This document shows, one piece after another, positions 8,808-17,954 of a DNA stretch of 64,000 nucleotides (position 1 is the stretch's first letter; every line of letters starts with the position of its first letter). The DNA is from Alphaproteobacteria bacterium (lineage in GTDB: Bacteria > Pseudomonadota > Alphaproteobacteria > Micropepsales > Micropepsaceae): NCBI GenBank assembly GCA_021325375.1, contig JAJPHG010000002.1, positions 115,855 through 179,854 on the forward strand. The letters are read 5' to 3'. A program made the position numbers and the translations under genes. The notes under the pieces are model-generated. The model was not told where the DNA came from and made no database searches. It worked only from the letters and a program-made list of their open reading frames with translations.

Positions 8808-9217
8808 TGCTGCCCCACTGTGACCGAGCCGTTCACCGGGTCGACGTTGACCGAATAGCGGCGGTGGCGCGCGGTCAGCGTGATCGCGGCGTTCTGCACC
8901 GAGCCGTCGGGATAGACGACGTAAGGGTTGGACATCGAAAGCGTGATGCCTTCGGGCAGGAAGCGCGAGCCGCCGATCCAGTCGTATTCGCGGCCGTGAT
9001 TGGTCGCTTCCAGGTCGACCTTCTGACCAGTCCTGAGCGCGGTCGCGCGCGCCACGCGCAGATCGGCCTCGAGCAGCCGCGTCGTCTGCTGCAGGTCGAG
9101 CATCTGCAGCGAGCCCAAGAGATTGGGCACCACGATCGTGGCGATCAGCGCCGTGATCGCCACGACGACCAGCGTCTCCAGCAGCGTGAAGCCGGAGTGT
9201 CTACCAGCTTCCGACAT
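8804..9217 (-). CDS. gspH: Type II secretion minor pseudopilin GspH
   Basis: 137-residue minor pseudopilin that joins tip and shaft. The motif HSGFTLLETLVVVAITALIA is a textbook prepilin site. The C-terminal beta domain includes ITLTARHRRYSVNVDPVNG, typical of GspH. The start ATG 9217 lies inside the end of gspG (17-base overlap). A longer reading frame upstream is Arg-rich and only mirrors gspG, so I rejected it. Confidence 0.88.
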   Translation of the reverse strand: MSEAGRHSGFTLLETLVVVAITALIATIVVPNLLGSLQMLDLQQTTRLLEADLRVARATALRTGQKVDLEATNHGREYDWIGGSRFLPEGITLSMSNPYVVYPDGSVQNAAITLTARHRRYSVNVDPVNGSVTVGQQ

Positions 9218-9656
9218 CCTGTGCCTCGCCCGTTCCGCCGGGCGCCTTGTCCTGTCCGAGCGTATAGACGTCGACTTCGCCGTGCTGGCCCGGATTCTGA
9301 TAGACGTAGGGCGTGCCCCACGGGTCCTTGAGCGCGCTGTCCTTCTTGAGGTACGGCCCATTCCAGTTGGGCGCGGTCGTCGGCGCGGTGACGAGCCCCT
9401 CCAGGCCTTCCTGCTGTGTGGGATAGCGCCCGACGTCGAGGCGGAACAGCTCCAGCGCCGACATCACGTTCTGGATCTGCACCTTCGCGGTCTGGGTGCG
9501 CGAGGTGCCGAGATATTTGATCACCTGCGGCGCGATGATGGCCGCGAGCATGCCCATGATCGCGAGCACGACCAGGAGCTCGAGAAGGGTGAAGCCGCCT
9601 TCGCCGCGCGTCTTCAGTCGCACGGAACGCAGGCTGAGTTTTTGAATCAAGGTCAT
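9201..9656 (-). CDS. gspG: Type II secretion major pseudopilin GspG
   Basis: Main subunit of the pseudopilus. 151 residues: leader ending in RGEGG, then FTLLELLVVLAIMGMLAAII. The conserved body has YPTQQEGLEGLV, WNGPYLKK, DPWGTPYVYQNPG and VYTLGQD, which are diagnostic of GspG and of its calcium-binding loop. ATG at 9656 overlaps the gspF stop (ATGA), with TAGGA just upstream. Confidence 0.96.
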   Translation of the reverse strand: MTLIQKLSLRSVRLKTRGEGGFTLLELLVVLAIMGMLAAIIAPQVIKYLGTSRTQTAKVQIQNVMSALELFRLDVGRYPTQQEGLEGLVTAPTTAPNWNGPYLKKDSALKDPWGTPYVYQNPGQHGEVDVYTLGQDKAPGGTGEAQDVGSW

Positions 9657-10870
9657 GGTCCTACCGCCAAATCGTTGAAGCCCAGGATAGCAGACATAAT
9701 CGAAGCGATGATGGTGCCGACGAGCGCCGCCATCGTCACCGTGATCACCGGGGTCATGATGGTGATGAGCCGCGCGATCGCGGTGCGCACGTCGCGGTCG
9801 AGCACGTCGGCCAGCCGCGTCAGCATCAGGCCGAGCTGCGCCGTCTCCTCGCCGGTGCGCAGGAACGAGATCGCCATCGGCGGGAACAGGCCCGTCTGGG
9901 CGAGCGGCGCCGACAGCCCGCCGCCCTGGCGCAGCCCCGTCGAGACCTTCTCGACCGCGTCGTGCATGTGCATGTTGGCGAGCGAGCGCTGCGCGATGGC
10001 GAGCGCGCCGGCGAGCGGCACGCCGCCGTCGATGAGCGAGCCCAGCGTGCGCGCGAACCGGGCCGTCTCGGCGTTGCGCACGATGGAGCCGATCACCGGC
10101 AGCTTGAGGATCCTGCGGTCGACGAGGCGCCTGACCGCCGGCTGCTGCACCCAGCGATGGAGCATGAAGATCGCGATCGCGCCGAAGCCCACCGCGTAGT
10201 ACCAATAGTTCTTCACCGCATGGCTCGCGCCCATGATGACCTGCGTCATCGGCGGCAGCTTGGCGCCGCTGTCGGAGAACAGATCCTCGAACTGCGGCAC
10301 GACGAAGAGCAGCATCATGAGGATGACGCTGCTGGCGATCACCATCAGCATGATGGGATAGACCATTGAGGAGACGATCGTCTGGCGCAAATTCTCCGCG
10401 CGCTCCATCGTCTCGCCGAGCCGGCTCAGGCTCTCGTCGAGCTTGCCGCTCGCCTCGCCCGCTTCCGCCATCGCCGAGGCCATGGGCGAGAAGGCGCCGT
10501 TGCTCTCGGTCATGGCGCGCGCCAGCGACGCGCCGTGGCGCACGCGGTCGCGCAGCTTGGCGAAGATGGTCTTGACTAGCGGCCGGTTCAAATTCTCGAC
10601 GACGACGGCGAGCGCGCGGTCGAGCGGCAGGCCGGCGTTCAAAAGCACCGCGAGCTCGCCGATGGCGTTGACGATGCCGCGCCGCGTCGCGGTGTTGAGG
10701 CGCAGCTTCTTTTCGTCCGCGGCGGCCTTGGTCGAGGTCTCGACCGTCTCGATGGGCATCAGGCCGAGCCGCTTGATGCGCTCGATGGCGTCGGCGCGGG
10801 AGTTCCCTTCCAGGATTCCCGTCTTGAGCTGGCCGCCCGCGGTGGCGGCGCGATATCGATACGTCGCCAT
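9653..10870 (-). CDS. gspF: Type II secretion inner-membrane platform protein GspF
   Basis: Polytopic platform protein of 405 residues with two repeated GspF/PilC cytoplasmic domains and three membrane spans (for example SSMVYPIMLMVIASSVILMML and the C-terminal helix near AALVGTIIASIMSAIL). Signatures include LAVLLNAGLPLDRAL in the first domain and TLGSLIDGGVPLAGAL in the second. The start shares one base with the gspE stop (TGATG). Confidence 0.95.
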   Translation of the reverse strand: MATYRYRAATAGGQLKTGILEGNSRADAIERIKRLGLMPIETVETSTKAAADEKKLRLNTATRRGIVNAIGELAVLLNAGLPLDRALAVVVENLNRPLVKTIFAKLRDRVRHGASLARAMTESNGAFSPMASAMAEAGEASGKLDESLSRLGETMERAENLRQTIVSSMVYPIMLMVIASSVILMMLLFVVPQFEDLFSDSGAKLPPMTQVIMGASHAVKNYWYYAVGFGAIAIFMLHRWVQQPAVRRLVDRRILKLPVIGSIVRNAETARFARTLGSLIDGGVPLAGALAIAQRSLANMHMHDAVEKVSTGLRQGGGLSAPLAQTGLFPPMAISFLRTGEETAQLGLMLTRLADVLDRDVRTAIARLITIMTPVITVTMAALVGTIIASIMSAILGFNDLAVGP

Positions 10871-12522
10871 CAGACCTCGCGCGTCGCCCGCAGGACTTCT
10901 TCTATGGTCGTCAAGCCCTGCTGGCTCTTGCGGATGCCGTCCACGAGCATGGTGCGCATGCCGTGGGCCACGGCGGAGCGCTGGACCTCGCGCGCTTCCG
11001 CGCGCGCCAGCACCATGCCCGCGATCTCGTCGTCGACGGGAAGCAGCTCCATCACCGCGAGGCGTCCGCGGAAGCCGGTCCCGCCGCAGGCATCGCAGCC
11101 CTTCGCGTGATAAAGCACGGGCACGTCCTCGATCTCGGTTCCCGGCATCAGGCTCTTGAGGAAGCCTTTCGGCGGCTCATAGGCCTCGCGGCATTTGGGG
11201 CAGAGCCGGCGCACCAGGCGCTGCGCCAGGACCGCGTTCAAGGTCGAGGTGATGAGGAACGGCTCCACGCGCATGTCGAGCAGGCGCGTCACGGACGCGG
11301 CCGCGGTATTAGTATGAAGCGTGGAAAGAATGGTGTGCCCGGTCAGCGCCGACTGGATCGCGACCTCGGCCGTCTCCAGGTCGCGGATCTCGCCGACCAT
11401 CATCACGTCCGGGTCCTGGCGCAGGAACGAGCGCAGGGCAGCGGCGAAGGTCAGCCCGATCTGCGGCTTGACCTGGGTCTGGTTGATGCCGGCGAGGCGG
11501 TATTCGATCGGGTCCTCGATGGTGAGGATCTTGCGGTCGGGCAGGTTGATCGCGGCGAGCGAGGCATAAAGCGTCGTCGTCTTGCCGCTGCCGGTCGGCC
11601 CCGTCACCAGGATGATGCCGTGCGGCTGCTTGAGCGCGTAGAGGAACTTCTCCAGCACGTCGTCCTCGAAGCCCAGCGTCTTGAAGTCGAGCGACAGGCT
11701 GGAGCGGTCGAGGATACGCATGACCACGCTCTCGCCGTGGATCGTGGGCGAGGTCGCGATGCGAAGGTCGATCTCGTGGCCGCGCACCGCGACCCGAAGA
11801 CGACCATCCTGCGGCAGGCGGCGCTCGGCGATGTCGAGCGAGGCCATCACCTTGATGCGCGAGACCAGCGGCAGCTTCATCTGCGCCGGCAGGGTCTCCA
11901 CGTCGATCAGCGCGCCGTCGATGCGATAGCGCACGCGCACGCAATCCTCGGCCGGCTCGATATGGATGTCCGAGGCGCGCTGCTCCGACGCCCGCGCGAT
12001 CAGGTTGTTGACGGTGCGCACCACCGGCGCGTCCGACGCCAGGTCCTTGAGCCGCTCGACGTCGGATTCGTCGACGGTCTCCTCGCCCGCCTGCGCCTGG
12101 GCGGCGGCGCCGTAGAGCCGGTCGAGCGCCGCCTCGAGGTCGTTCGCCTTGGCGATCAGGGGCCGCACCTTGCGGCCGAGCGCGAAGGACAGCGCCTCCA
12201 GCGGATAGGGATCGAGCGGGTCGATCAGCGCCACGTCGACCTGGTCGTCATTGGCCGCGATCGGGATCGCCTTCACGTCGCGCAGGAAGCGCACCGAGAT
12301 CGCGTCGGGCAGCACCGGTTCGGCGGGGAAGTCGCTCGTCGCCGCGATCGGCAGGCCGGTTTCCTTGGCAAGCGCGCCCGCGAGCGCCTGCTCGGCGATC
12401 ATGCCGAGCCGGGTGAGGACCGAATCCAGACGCTCGCCGGTCTCGGCCTGCACCAGCCGGGCGCGCACCAGGGTCTCGGGCGTCACCAGCCCGCGCTCCA
12501 GAACGAGTTGCTCAAGCCTCAT
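10870..12522 (-). CDS. gspE: Type II secretion ATPase GspE
   Basis: Hexameric cytoplasmic ATPase that powers pseudopilus assembly. 550 residues from ATG 12522. It has an N-terminal MshEN-like domain (LEQLVLERGLVTPETLVRAR), Walker A GPTGSGKTTTLYAS near residue 311, and DPDVMMVGEIRDLETAE containing the Walker B/Asp box. HTILSTLHTNTAAASVTRLL follows, and near residues 440-480 lie four zinc cysteines (CPKC and CDACGGTGFRGR). It is the first gene of the minus-strand operon, so the promoter should lie between 12523 and about 12800. An upstream ATG (12594) would add 24 residues that do not look like GspE. Confidence 0.96.
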   Translation of the reverse strand: MRLEQLVLERGLVTPETLVRARLVQAETGERLDSVLTRLGMIAEQALAGALAKETGLPIAATSDFPAEPVLPDAISVRFLRDVKAIPIAANDDQVDVALIDPLDPYPLEALSFALGRKVRPLIAKANDLEAALDRLYGAAAQAQAGEETVDESDVERLKDLASDAPVVRTVNNLIARASEQRASDIHIEPAEDCVRVRYRIDGALIDVETLPAQMKLPLVSRIKVMASLDIAERRLPQDGRLRVAVRGHEIDLRIATSPTIHGESVVMRILDRSSLSLDFKTLGFEDDVLEKFLYALKQPHGIILVTGPTGSGKTTTLYASLAAINLPDRKILTIEDPIEYRLAGINQTQVKPQIGLTFAAALRSFLRQDPDVMMVGEIRDLETAEVAIQSALTGHTILSTLHTNTAAASVTRLLDMRVEPFLITSTLNAVLAQRLVRRLCPKCREAYEPPKGFLKSLMPGTEIEDVPVLYHAKGCDACGGTGFRGRLAVMELLPVDDEIAGMVLARAEAREVQRSAVAHGMRTMLVDGIRKSQQGLTTIEEVLRATREV

Positions 12523-13294
12523 CGCGTTTTCGCACTTTGTCTGTTGGACCGGCACACTATTCCGCGCCCGCGCGAAATGCCACGTGCGGTCCATGTGTAC
12601 GCAATGTCACGAACGGCGTTGCCGAGTCCGCGCATCGCCACCGTGTCCGAAGCGTCATGGTTACCCGGCCTTAACATGGAGTCGAAAACCTTTCGTACAC
12701 GGACGTTTTGGCCGCTTTCCCGCATAACACCGCGCTCATGAAGGAAAAGACAGCGCGTTCGGGGCCCGCGGATGCAGCGCTCGCGCGGCGGAATTAAATT
12801 ATCTTCAGCCGAAAACAAGAGCGTGACGCGAAAGCCGTCTCAGGCCCCACTATCTGTCGTTGCACGCGACCGCGCCAGTCACGGCCTGAAGCGAGCCCAT
12901 CATACCGATTCTCCCATCGCGACGGATTAAAAGCGCCCGCGACACCGACGGCGCTCCGGTGCCGAGATAAAGGACGGCCGAGTTGCAGGAATCTCACACA
13001 CGCAAATCGAGATTGGAGCATTCCGGGACAGGGATTCCGCCTGCCGGATAAGCATCTTGGCACCTCATTGCCCGGATTCGCTGCAGTGCAGCGGGCCACG
13101 ATGTGACAATCGCAAGAACCCCACGTTTCTGCGCCTTGCAGCAATTGATCTTCGATTACAGACACGATAGGTTTCCGCCGGCTGTACAAGAATGCGTCCC
13201 TCGCGCGCAGCCCGTTGGGCATTCACAGAGTGGTGCGGTGTGTCGAGGGGCCGCACGTATATGAACCATCTTTCGAAAGGGGAGTACCATCCAA
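12523..13294. other. 772-base intergenic region between gspE and the exported paralogue pair
   Basis: Divergent control region: gspE reads left and the exported-protein genes read right. Short Arg/Ser-rich frames on both strands show no domain or ribosome site, and I do not believe them. One clear element is the palindrome at 13079-13093 (CGCTGCA, one base, TGCAGCG), about 200 bases before the first exported-protein gene. It could be an operator. I could not identify promoters with confidence. Confidence 0.5.
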
Positions 13295-13846
13295 ATGAGC
13301 AAGACTAAGCTTCTTCTCTCCACCGCTGTCGGCCTGGCGTTTGTGGTTGCCGGTCCGTCTGCGATGGCCGCGGGCAAAAAGCATTCGCCCGCAAATGGCG
13401 CGAAGAACTTCACCCATATGACGTCGACGAAGTTCGGCAAGGTGAAGCACGGCCAGCCGCCGCGTCATACCGGCCTCAAGGAGAGGTTCCTGGTCGAGAC
13501 TTGGGGAGTCACCACGGTGTCCCTGCTCGGCGGCCTCGCCACCGAAGACGCCGCGCAATCCGTCGTCTGCAAGAACGCCTGCACGATCGTCACGCTCGAT
13601 ACGGCAGAGTTCCTCTCGTACTATTCGTACAACCAGGTCGGCATCTGCCCGATGGTTGACGGCTACTTCACGAACGGCTCGTGCTACTTCTCGGGCGCGC
13701 TCTCGTTCCAGGAGCTGTACACGAACCGTACGAACCAGACCAACCTGTCGGTTGCTTCGGGCACGCATACGGTCCAGACCTATGTCTACACGATCGCGCC
13801 GGCCTATATGGGTCACTATCAGAACGACTATCACGTCTACAACTGA
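13295..13846 (+). CDS. Exported tyrosine-rich protein, copy 1
   Basis: Unrecognised protein of 183 residues. A signal peptide (MSKTKLLLSTAVGLAFVVAG, ending AMA) predicts cleavage near residue 26. A basic, His/Lys-rich stretch follows, and then a domain from VETWGVTTVSLLGG to the end. The last 80 or so residues hold twelve tyrosines (SYYSYN, TYVYT, HYQNDYHVYN) and four cysteines (CKNAC, GICP, SCYF) that could form two disulfides. NRTNQTN is conserved in both copies. The ribosome site AAGGGGAG lies 13 bases before ATG. It neighbours a near-identical second copy and, downstream, sulfotransferases. Function unknown; it may be an exported structural or signalling protein. Confidence 0.8.
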   Translation: MSKTKLLLSTAVGLAFVVAGPSAMAAGKKHSPANGAKNFTHMTSTKFGKVKHGQPPRHTGLKERFLVETWGVTTVSLLGGLATEDAAQSVVCKNACTIVTLDTAEFLSYYSYNQVGICPMVDGYFTNGSCYFSGALSFQELYTNRTNQTNLSVASGTHTVQTYVYTIAPAYMGHYQNDYHVYN

Positions 13847-13875
13847 TCGTCGGTCGAAAGGGGAGTACCTAGCAC

Positions 13876-14445
13876 ATGAATAGAACCAATCTCCTTCTCT
13901 CCACCGCGGTCGGTCTGGCGTTTGTCGTTGCCGGCCCGTCAGCGATGGCGGCTGGGCAGAAGCATGCCCCTCAGGGCAATGCCAAGGCCCATGCAGCCGT
14001 CAACTTCGCGAAGGCGCCGTTCAAGCGCATGCACCAGAATCACGGTAAGCCGAACCATCTCAAGGCTCGGCAGACCGTCGACACGTGGGGCACCACTACG
14101 GTGAACCTGCTCGGTGGCTTCGCGGTCGAAGATGCGGCCACGACGGTGAACTGCCTCAAGGCCTGCCGCGTGGTTACGGAAAATACGGCGGAACTTCTGT
14201 CGTACTATTCGTACAACCAGGTTGGCATCTGCCCGCTGGTGGATGGATATTTCACCAACGGCTCGTGCTACTTCTCCGGCGCTCTCTCGCCGAAGACGCT
14301 GTACACGAACCGCACCAACCAGACGAACCTGGACGTGGCGTCCGGCTCGCACGTGATACAGACCTATCTGTACACGATCGCGCCGGCCTATCTCGGCCAC
14401 TACCAGAACGACTACCACCTTTATCAGGCGCACGCGCCTCACTAA
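13876..14445 (+). CDS. Exported tyrosine-rich protein, copy 2
   Basis: Tandem paralogue of the preceding gene, 189 residues. The signal peptide is nearly the same (LLLSTAVGLAFVVAGPSAMA). The mature domain keeps all four cysteines, twelve C-terminal tyrosines and the block SYYSYNQVGICP...VDGYFTNGSCYFSGALS. The two differ most in the basic linker after the signal peptide. The ribosome site AAAGGGGAGTACC is copied exactly from the first gene, so the duplication included the upstream element. The pair is followed by a terminator, so it probably forms its own two-gene transcript. Function unknown. Confidence 0.8.
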   Translation: MNRTNLLLSTAVGLAFVVAGPSAMAAGQKHAPQGNAKAHAAVNFAKAPFKRMHQNHGKPNHLKARQTVDTWGTTTVNLLGGFAVEDAATTVNCLKACRVVTENTAELLSYYSYNQVGICPLVDGYFTNGSCYFSGALSPKTLYTNRTNQTNLDVASGSHVIQTYLYTIAPAYLGHYQNDYHLYQAHAPH

Positions 14446-14460
14446 GGCGGACTATCGGCG

Positions 14461-14480
14461 TGGCGGGGGCGACCCCGCCA
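14461..14480 (+). repeat. Perfect hairpin after the exported pair
   Basis: Arms TGGCGGGG and CCCCGCCA around GCGA. It lies between the second exported-protein gene and the T-tailed terminator and may protect the 3' end of that transcript. Confidence 0.6.
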
Positions 14481-14496
14481 CTGCCTCTTCAAGAAG

Positions 14497-14534
14497 ACGG
14501 CGCCTGCGAGACATCGCCGGCGCCGTTCTTTTTT
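14497..14534 (+). terminator. Rho-independent terminator
   Basis: Arms ACGGCGCC and GGCGCCGT separated by 14 bases, then a run of Ts (TCTTTTTTT). It ends the exported-protein transcript and separates it from the sulfotransferase genes. Confidence 0.8.
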
Positions 14535-14626
14535 TCGCGTGCCGCGGCCGGCCGCGCGGACACGGCATTGACAGGCGCGCCGCTGCCGTCTTTTGTGCCG
14601 CGCCTTTCGCCTGGAAGAACAGCCAC

Positions 14627-16291
14627 GTGAACACCGCCAACCCCAACGCCACTTTCGAAGATCCGCAGATCCAGAAAGCGATGACGGCGCTGCGCGAAGG
14701 CCGGCCGCAGGCGGCGGAACAGCTTCTGCGCAAGTTCCTCGAGGCCGATCCCGACAACGTCACCGCGATGACGCTGCTGGCGGAGACGGTGATGCGCTTC
14801 GACCGCCACCAGGAGGCGGAAAAGCTGCTGACGCGCAGCCTCGAGATCGCGCCCGGCTTCGTCGCGGCCCGCCACACCATCGTGTCGGTGATGCTGATGC
14901 AGAACAAGCGCGACGAAGCCTTCGCCCATGCCGACCGCCTCATCGCCCAGGAGCCGGCCAACCCCAACCATCACGGGCTGAAGGCGATGGCCCATGCCTG
15001 GGTCGGCGATCACGCGGGGGCGGCTTCCGAGTACGAGATCGTGCTGCGCTACGTCCCCAAGGGACCCGCGCCCTGGCTCGCCTATGCCCATTCGTTGAGG
15101 ACGCTGAACCGCCGCGACGACGCGATCGCGGCCTATCGCAAGGTCATCGAGCGCTTCCCGCGCATCGGCGAGCCCTATTGGGCGCTGGCCAACCTCAAAT
15201 CCTTCCGCTTCGACGATTCCGAGATCGAGGCCATGCGCGCGATGCTGGCCGCGACCGACCTTCCGGTCGAGAGCCGCGTGCAGATCAATTTCGCGCTCGG
15301 CAAGGCGCTCGAGGACAAGTCCGATTACGCGTCCGCCTTCGAGCGCTACAAGGAGGGCAACGCGCTGAAACGCGCGACCATCAACTACAATGCCGAGATG
15401 ACGAGCGTCTACGTGCAGAACTGCAAGACGCTGTTCACGCTGAGATACTTCGCCGAGTTCGCGGGCGCGGGCAGCGACAGGCGCGATCCGATCTTCGTCG
15501 TGGGCCTGCCGCGCTCGGGCTCGACGCTGATCGAGCAGATCCTCGCCAGCCACTCGCGGATCGAAGGCACGATGGAGCTGCGCATCCTCCCCTTTCTCGT
15601 CGGCCGCATCGGCGCGAAAGGCACGATGCAGTACCGCGCCGGGCAGAGCCATCCCGCGCTCGCCACCGACAGCCAGGCGCCCTACCCCGAATGCCTGCGC
15701 AACCTCGTGGCCGACGACCTCAAGCTCCTGGGGGAGGAATATCTCGAACGCGCGCGCATCCACCGTGTCGAGGACAAGCCGTTCTTCGTCGACAAGATGC
15801 CGGACAATTTCGCCCATATCGGCCTCATCCATCTCATGCTGCCCAACGCCAAGATCATCGACGCGCGCCGGGACCCGATGGCGTGCTGCTTCTCGGCGTT
15901 CAAGCACTACTTCCCGCTCGGCAAGGATTTCAGCTACGCCTTGAGCGATCTCGGTCGCTACTACGCCGACTACGTCCAGCTCATGGCGCATTTCGACAAG
16001 GCGCTGCCCGGCCGCGTGCACCGCGTCCACTACGAGCACGTGGTCGAGGACAGCGAGCGCGAGATCCGCCGCCTGTTCGACTATCTCGAGCTGCCTTTCG
16101 AGGAGAAGACGCTGCGCTTCCACGAGACCGAGCGCGCGGTGCGCACCGCGAGCGCCGACCAGGTCCGCCGGCCGATCTTCAAGGAAGGTCTCGACGACTG
16201 GCGGCACTATGAGCAGTGGCTCGAGCCGCTCAAATCGGCGCTCGGTCCCGTGCTCGCCGGCTACGCGGACGAGCTCAAAGCGTCGCGATGA
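14627..16291 (+). CDS. TPR-sulfotransferase fusion, paralogue 1
   Basis: 554 residues. The N-terminal half (to about 250) is TPR repeats, for example AMTALREGRPQAAEQLLRKF and AYRKVIERFPRIGEPYWAL. The C-terminal half is a PAPS-dependent sulfotransferase. The 5'-phosphosulfate loop FVVGLPRSGSTLIEQIL lies near residue 290, and the 3'-phosphate segment DARRDPMACCFSAFKHYF near 420. A conserved tail reads VHRVHYEHVVEDSEREIRR. No signal peptide or membrane helix is seen, so it should act in the cytoplasm. Family knowledge: these transfer sulfate from PAPS to hydroxyls of sugars, peptides or lipids, and the TPR part probably binds a protein or glycan acceptor. GTG start with GGAAG upstream. First of four paralogues; its stop overlaps the next start (ATGA). 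Confidence 0.9.
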   Translation: MNTANPNATFEDPQIQKAMTALREGRPQAAEQLLRKFLEADPDNVTAMTLLAETVMRFDRHQEAEKLLTRSLEIAPGFVAARHTIVSVMLMQNKRDEAFAHADRLIAQEPANPNHHGLKAMAHAWVGDHAGAASEYEIVLRYVPKGPAPWLAYAHSLRTLNRRDDAIAAYRKVIERFPRIGEPYWALANLKSFRFDDSEIEAMRAMLAATDLPVESRVQINFALGKALEDKSDYASAFERYKEGNALKRATINYNAEMTSVYVQNCKTLFTLRYFAEFAGAGSDRRDPIFVVGLPRSGSTLIEQILASHSRIEGTMELRILPFLVGRIGAKGTMQYRAGQSHPALATDSQAPYPECLRNLVADDLKLLGEEYLERARIHRVEDKPFFVDKMPDNFAHIGLIHLMLPNAKIIDARRDPMACCFSAFKHYFPLGKDFSYALSDLGRYYADYVQLMAHFDKALPGRVHRVHYEHVVEDSEREIRRLFDYLELPFEEKTLRFHETERAVRTASADQVRRPIFKEGLDDWRHYEQWLEPLKSALGPVLAGYADELKASR

Positions 16292-17871
16292 CGCAAGCCG
16301 GGCCAGATGCCCTTCCGCCAGAGCCGGCGCTGCGCGAGGCGGCGCTTGCGCTGGGCCAGGGCCGGCTGGAGGCCGCCGAGACGGCGCTGCGGCAATTCCT
16401 CCAGGCCGCGCCGCGCAATCCCAACGCGCTGCGCATGCTGGCCGAGGTCGCGATCCGCACGAATTGCTTCGCCGACGGCGAAGGCCTGCTCGAGGAATGT
16501 CTGGAGATCGCGCCCGAATTCGTCGCCGCGCGCTATCGCCTGGCGACGCTGCTCTTCCGCATGAACAAGCCGCATCGCGCGCTGGAGGAGATCGGGCGCC
16601 TGCTCGGCGGGGATCCGGACAATTTCGAATGCCTGAGCCTCAAAGCCGTCGTCCTCGCCCGCATCGGCGACTATGCCCAGGCGCTCGCGCTGCACGAGCG
16701 CCTGCTGCGCGATCATGCCGACAAGCACGGCCTCTGGCTCAACTACGCCGCCGAGCTGAAAGCCGCCGGCAGGGGCAAGGAGAGCATCGCGGCCTATCGC
16801 GCCGCCATCGCGCGCTTCCCCCATCTCGTCGAGGCCTATTGGAGCCTCGGCAACAACAAGACGTTCCGCTTCGAGCCCGCGGAGATCGAGGCGATGCTGG
16901 CCGAGCTCGCGCGGCCGGATCTGAGCGAGACCGACCGCTGCCTGCTGCATTTCACGCTCGGCAAGGCGGCGGAGGACGAGAAGGCCTACGCGCCGTCCTT
17001 CGAGCACTACGCCAAGGCAAACGCGATCCGCCACGCCCAGACGCAGTACGACGCCGACGAGGCGAGCGGCCTGTTCGCACGCATCCGCGCCGTCTTCACG
17101 CCCGAGTTCTTCAGCCAGCGCGAAGGTCATGGCTGCGCCGCGCCCGATCCCATCTTCGTCGTCGGCCTGCCGCGCTCCGGCTCGACGCTGATCGAGCAGA
17201 TCCTGTCGAGCCATTCCCAAATCGAGGCGACGATGGAGCTGCTCAACGTGCCGGCCATCATCGACCGCCTCGACGGCCCCTATCCCGAGGCGCTGCTCGA
17301 GCTCGACGGCGATCTGTTCGAGGCGCTGGGCGAGGAATACATCGAGGAGACGCGGCCTTTCCGCAATCTCGGCCGCGCCTTCTTCATCGACAAGATGCCG
17401 GAGAATTTCCGCCATGTCGGCCTCATCCACCTGATGCTGCCGAACGCCAGGATCATCGATGCGCGGCGCCATCCGCTGGCCTGCGGCATCTCCAACTTCC
17501 GCCAGGATTTCGAGAGCGACTACGCCTTCACCTACGACCTCAAGACGCTCGGCCGCTATTGGCGCGACTATGCCGAGCTGATGGCGCATTGGGACCGCGC
17601 CCTGCCCGGCAAGGTGCATCGCGTGTTCCACGAGAAGCTCATCGCCGAGCCGGAGGCCGAGATCCGCCGCATGCTCGACTACCTGGGCCTGCCCTTCGAG
17701 GAATCCTGCCTGCGCTTCTACGAGAACGACCGGCCGGTGCTCACCGCCAGCTCCGAGCAGGTGCGCCAGCCGATCTTCAAGACCCAGATCGAGCAATGGC
17801 AGAATTACGAGCCCTGGCTGGGACCGCTGAAACAGGCGCTCGGCCCGGCGCTGACCGGCTACCGCGCTTAA
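16288..17871 (+). CDS. TPR-sulfotransferase fusion, paralogue 2
   Basis: 527 residues and the same architecture as paralogue 1: TPRs to about residue 230, phosphosulfate loop FVVGLPRSGSTLIEQIL near 289, and 3'-phosphate segment DARRHPLACGISNFRQDF. Three-residue differences around this second site (CGISNFRQDF against CCFSAFKHYF) may alter specificity. ATG 16288 overlaps the previous stop, so the two are translationally coupled. A longer frame starting at 16216 lies wholly in paralogue 1 and is not used. Confidence 0.9.
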   Translation: MTQAGPDALPPEPALREAALALGQGRLEAAETALRQFLQAAPRNPNALRMLAEVAIRTNCFADGEGLLEECLEIAPEFVAARYRLATLLFRMNKPHRALEEIGRLLGGDPDNFECLSLKAVVLARIGDYAQALALHERLLRDHADKHGLWLNYAAELKAAGRGKESIAAYRAAIARFPHLVEAYWSLGNNKTFRFEPAEIEAMLAELARPDLSETDRCLLHFTLGKAAEDEKAYAPSFEHYAKANAIRHAQTQYDADEASGLFARIRAVFTPEFFSQREGHGCAAPDPIFVVGLPRSGSTLIEQILSSHSQIEATMELLNVPAIIDRLDGPYPEALLELDGDLFEALGEEYIEETRPFRNLGRAFFIDKMPENFRHVGLIHLMLPNARIIDARRHPLACGISNFRQDFESDYAFTYDLKTLGRYWRDYAELMAHWDRALPGKVHRVFHEKLIAEPEAEIRRMLDYLGLPFEESCLRFYENDRPVLTASSEQVRQPIFKTQIEQWQNYEPWLGPLKQALGPALTGYRA

Positions 17872-17954
17872 CCCAAGCATGGGAAATCGTTGACAGAAAT
17901 GGCGCCCAAAGACTTTAATCGCTGCGCATTTCCACAAAAACCAAAGGGCTTTTG

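Noticed and set aside
12794..13222. Minus-strand frame of 142 codons in the gspE upstream region
   Set aside because: No ribosome site, no motif, and random-like composition; the region is better read as control DNA.
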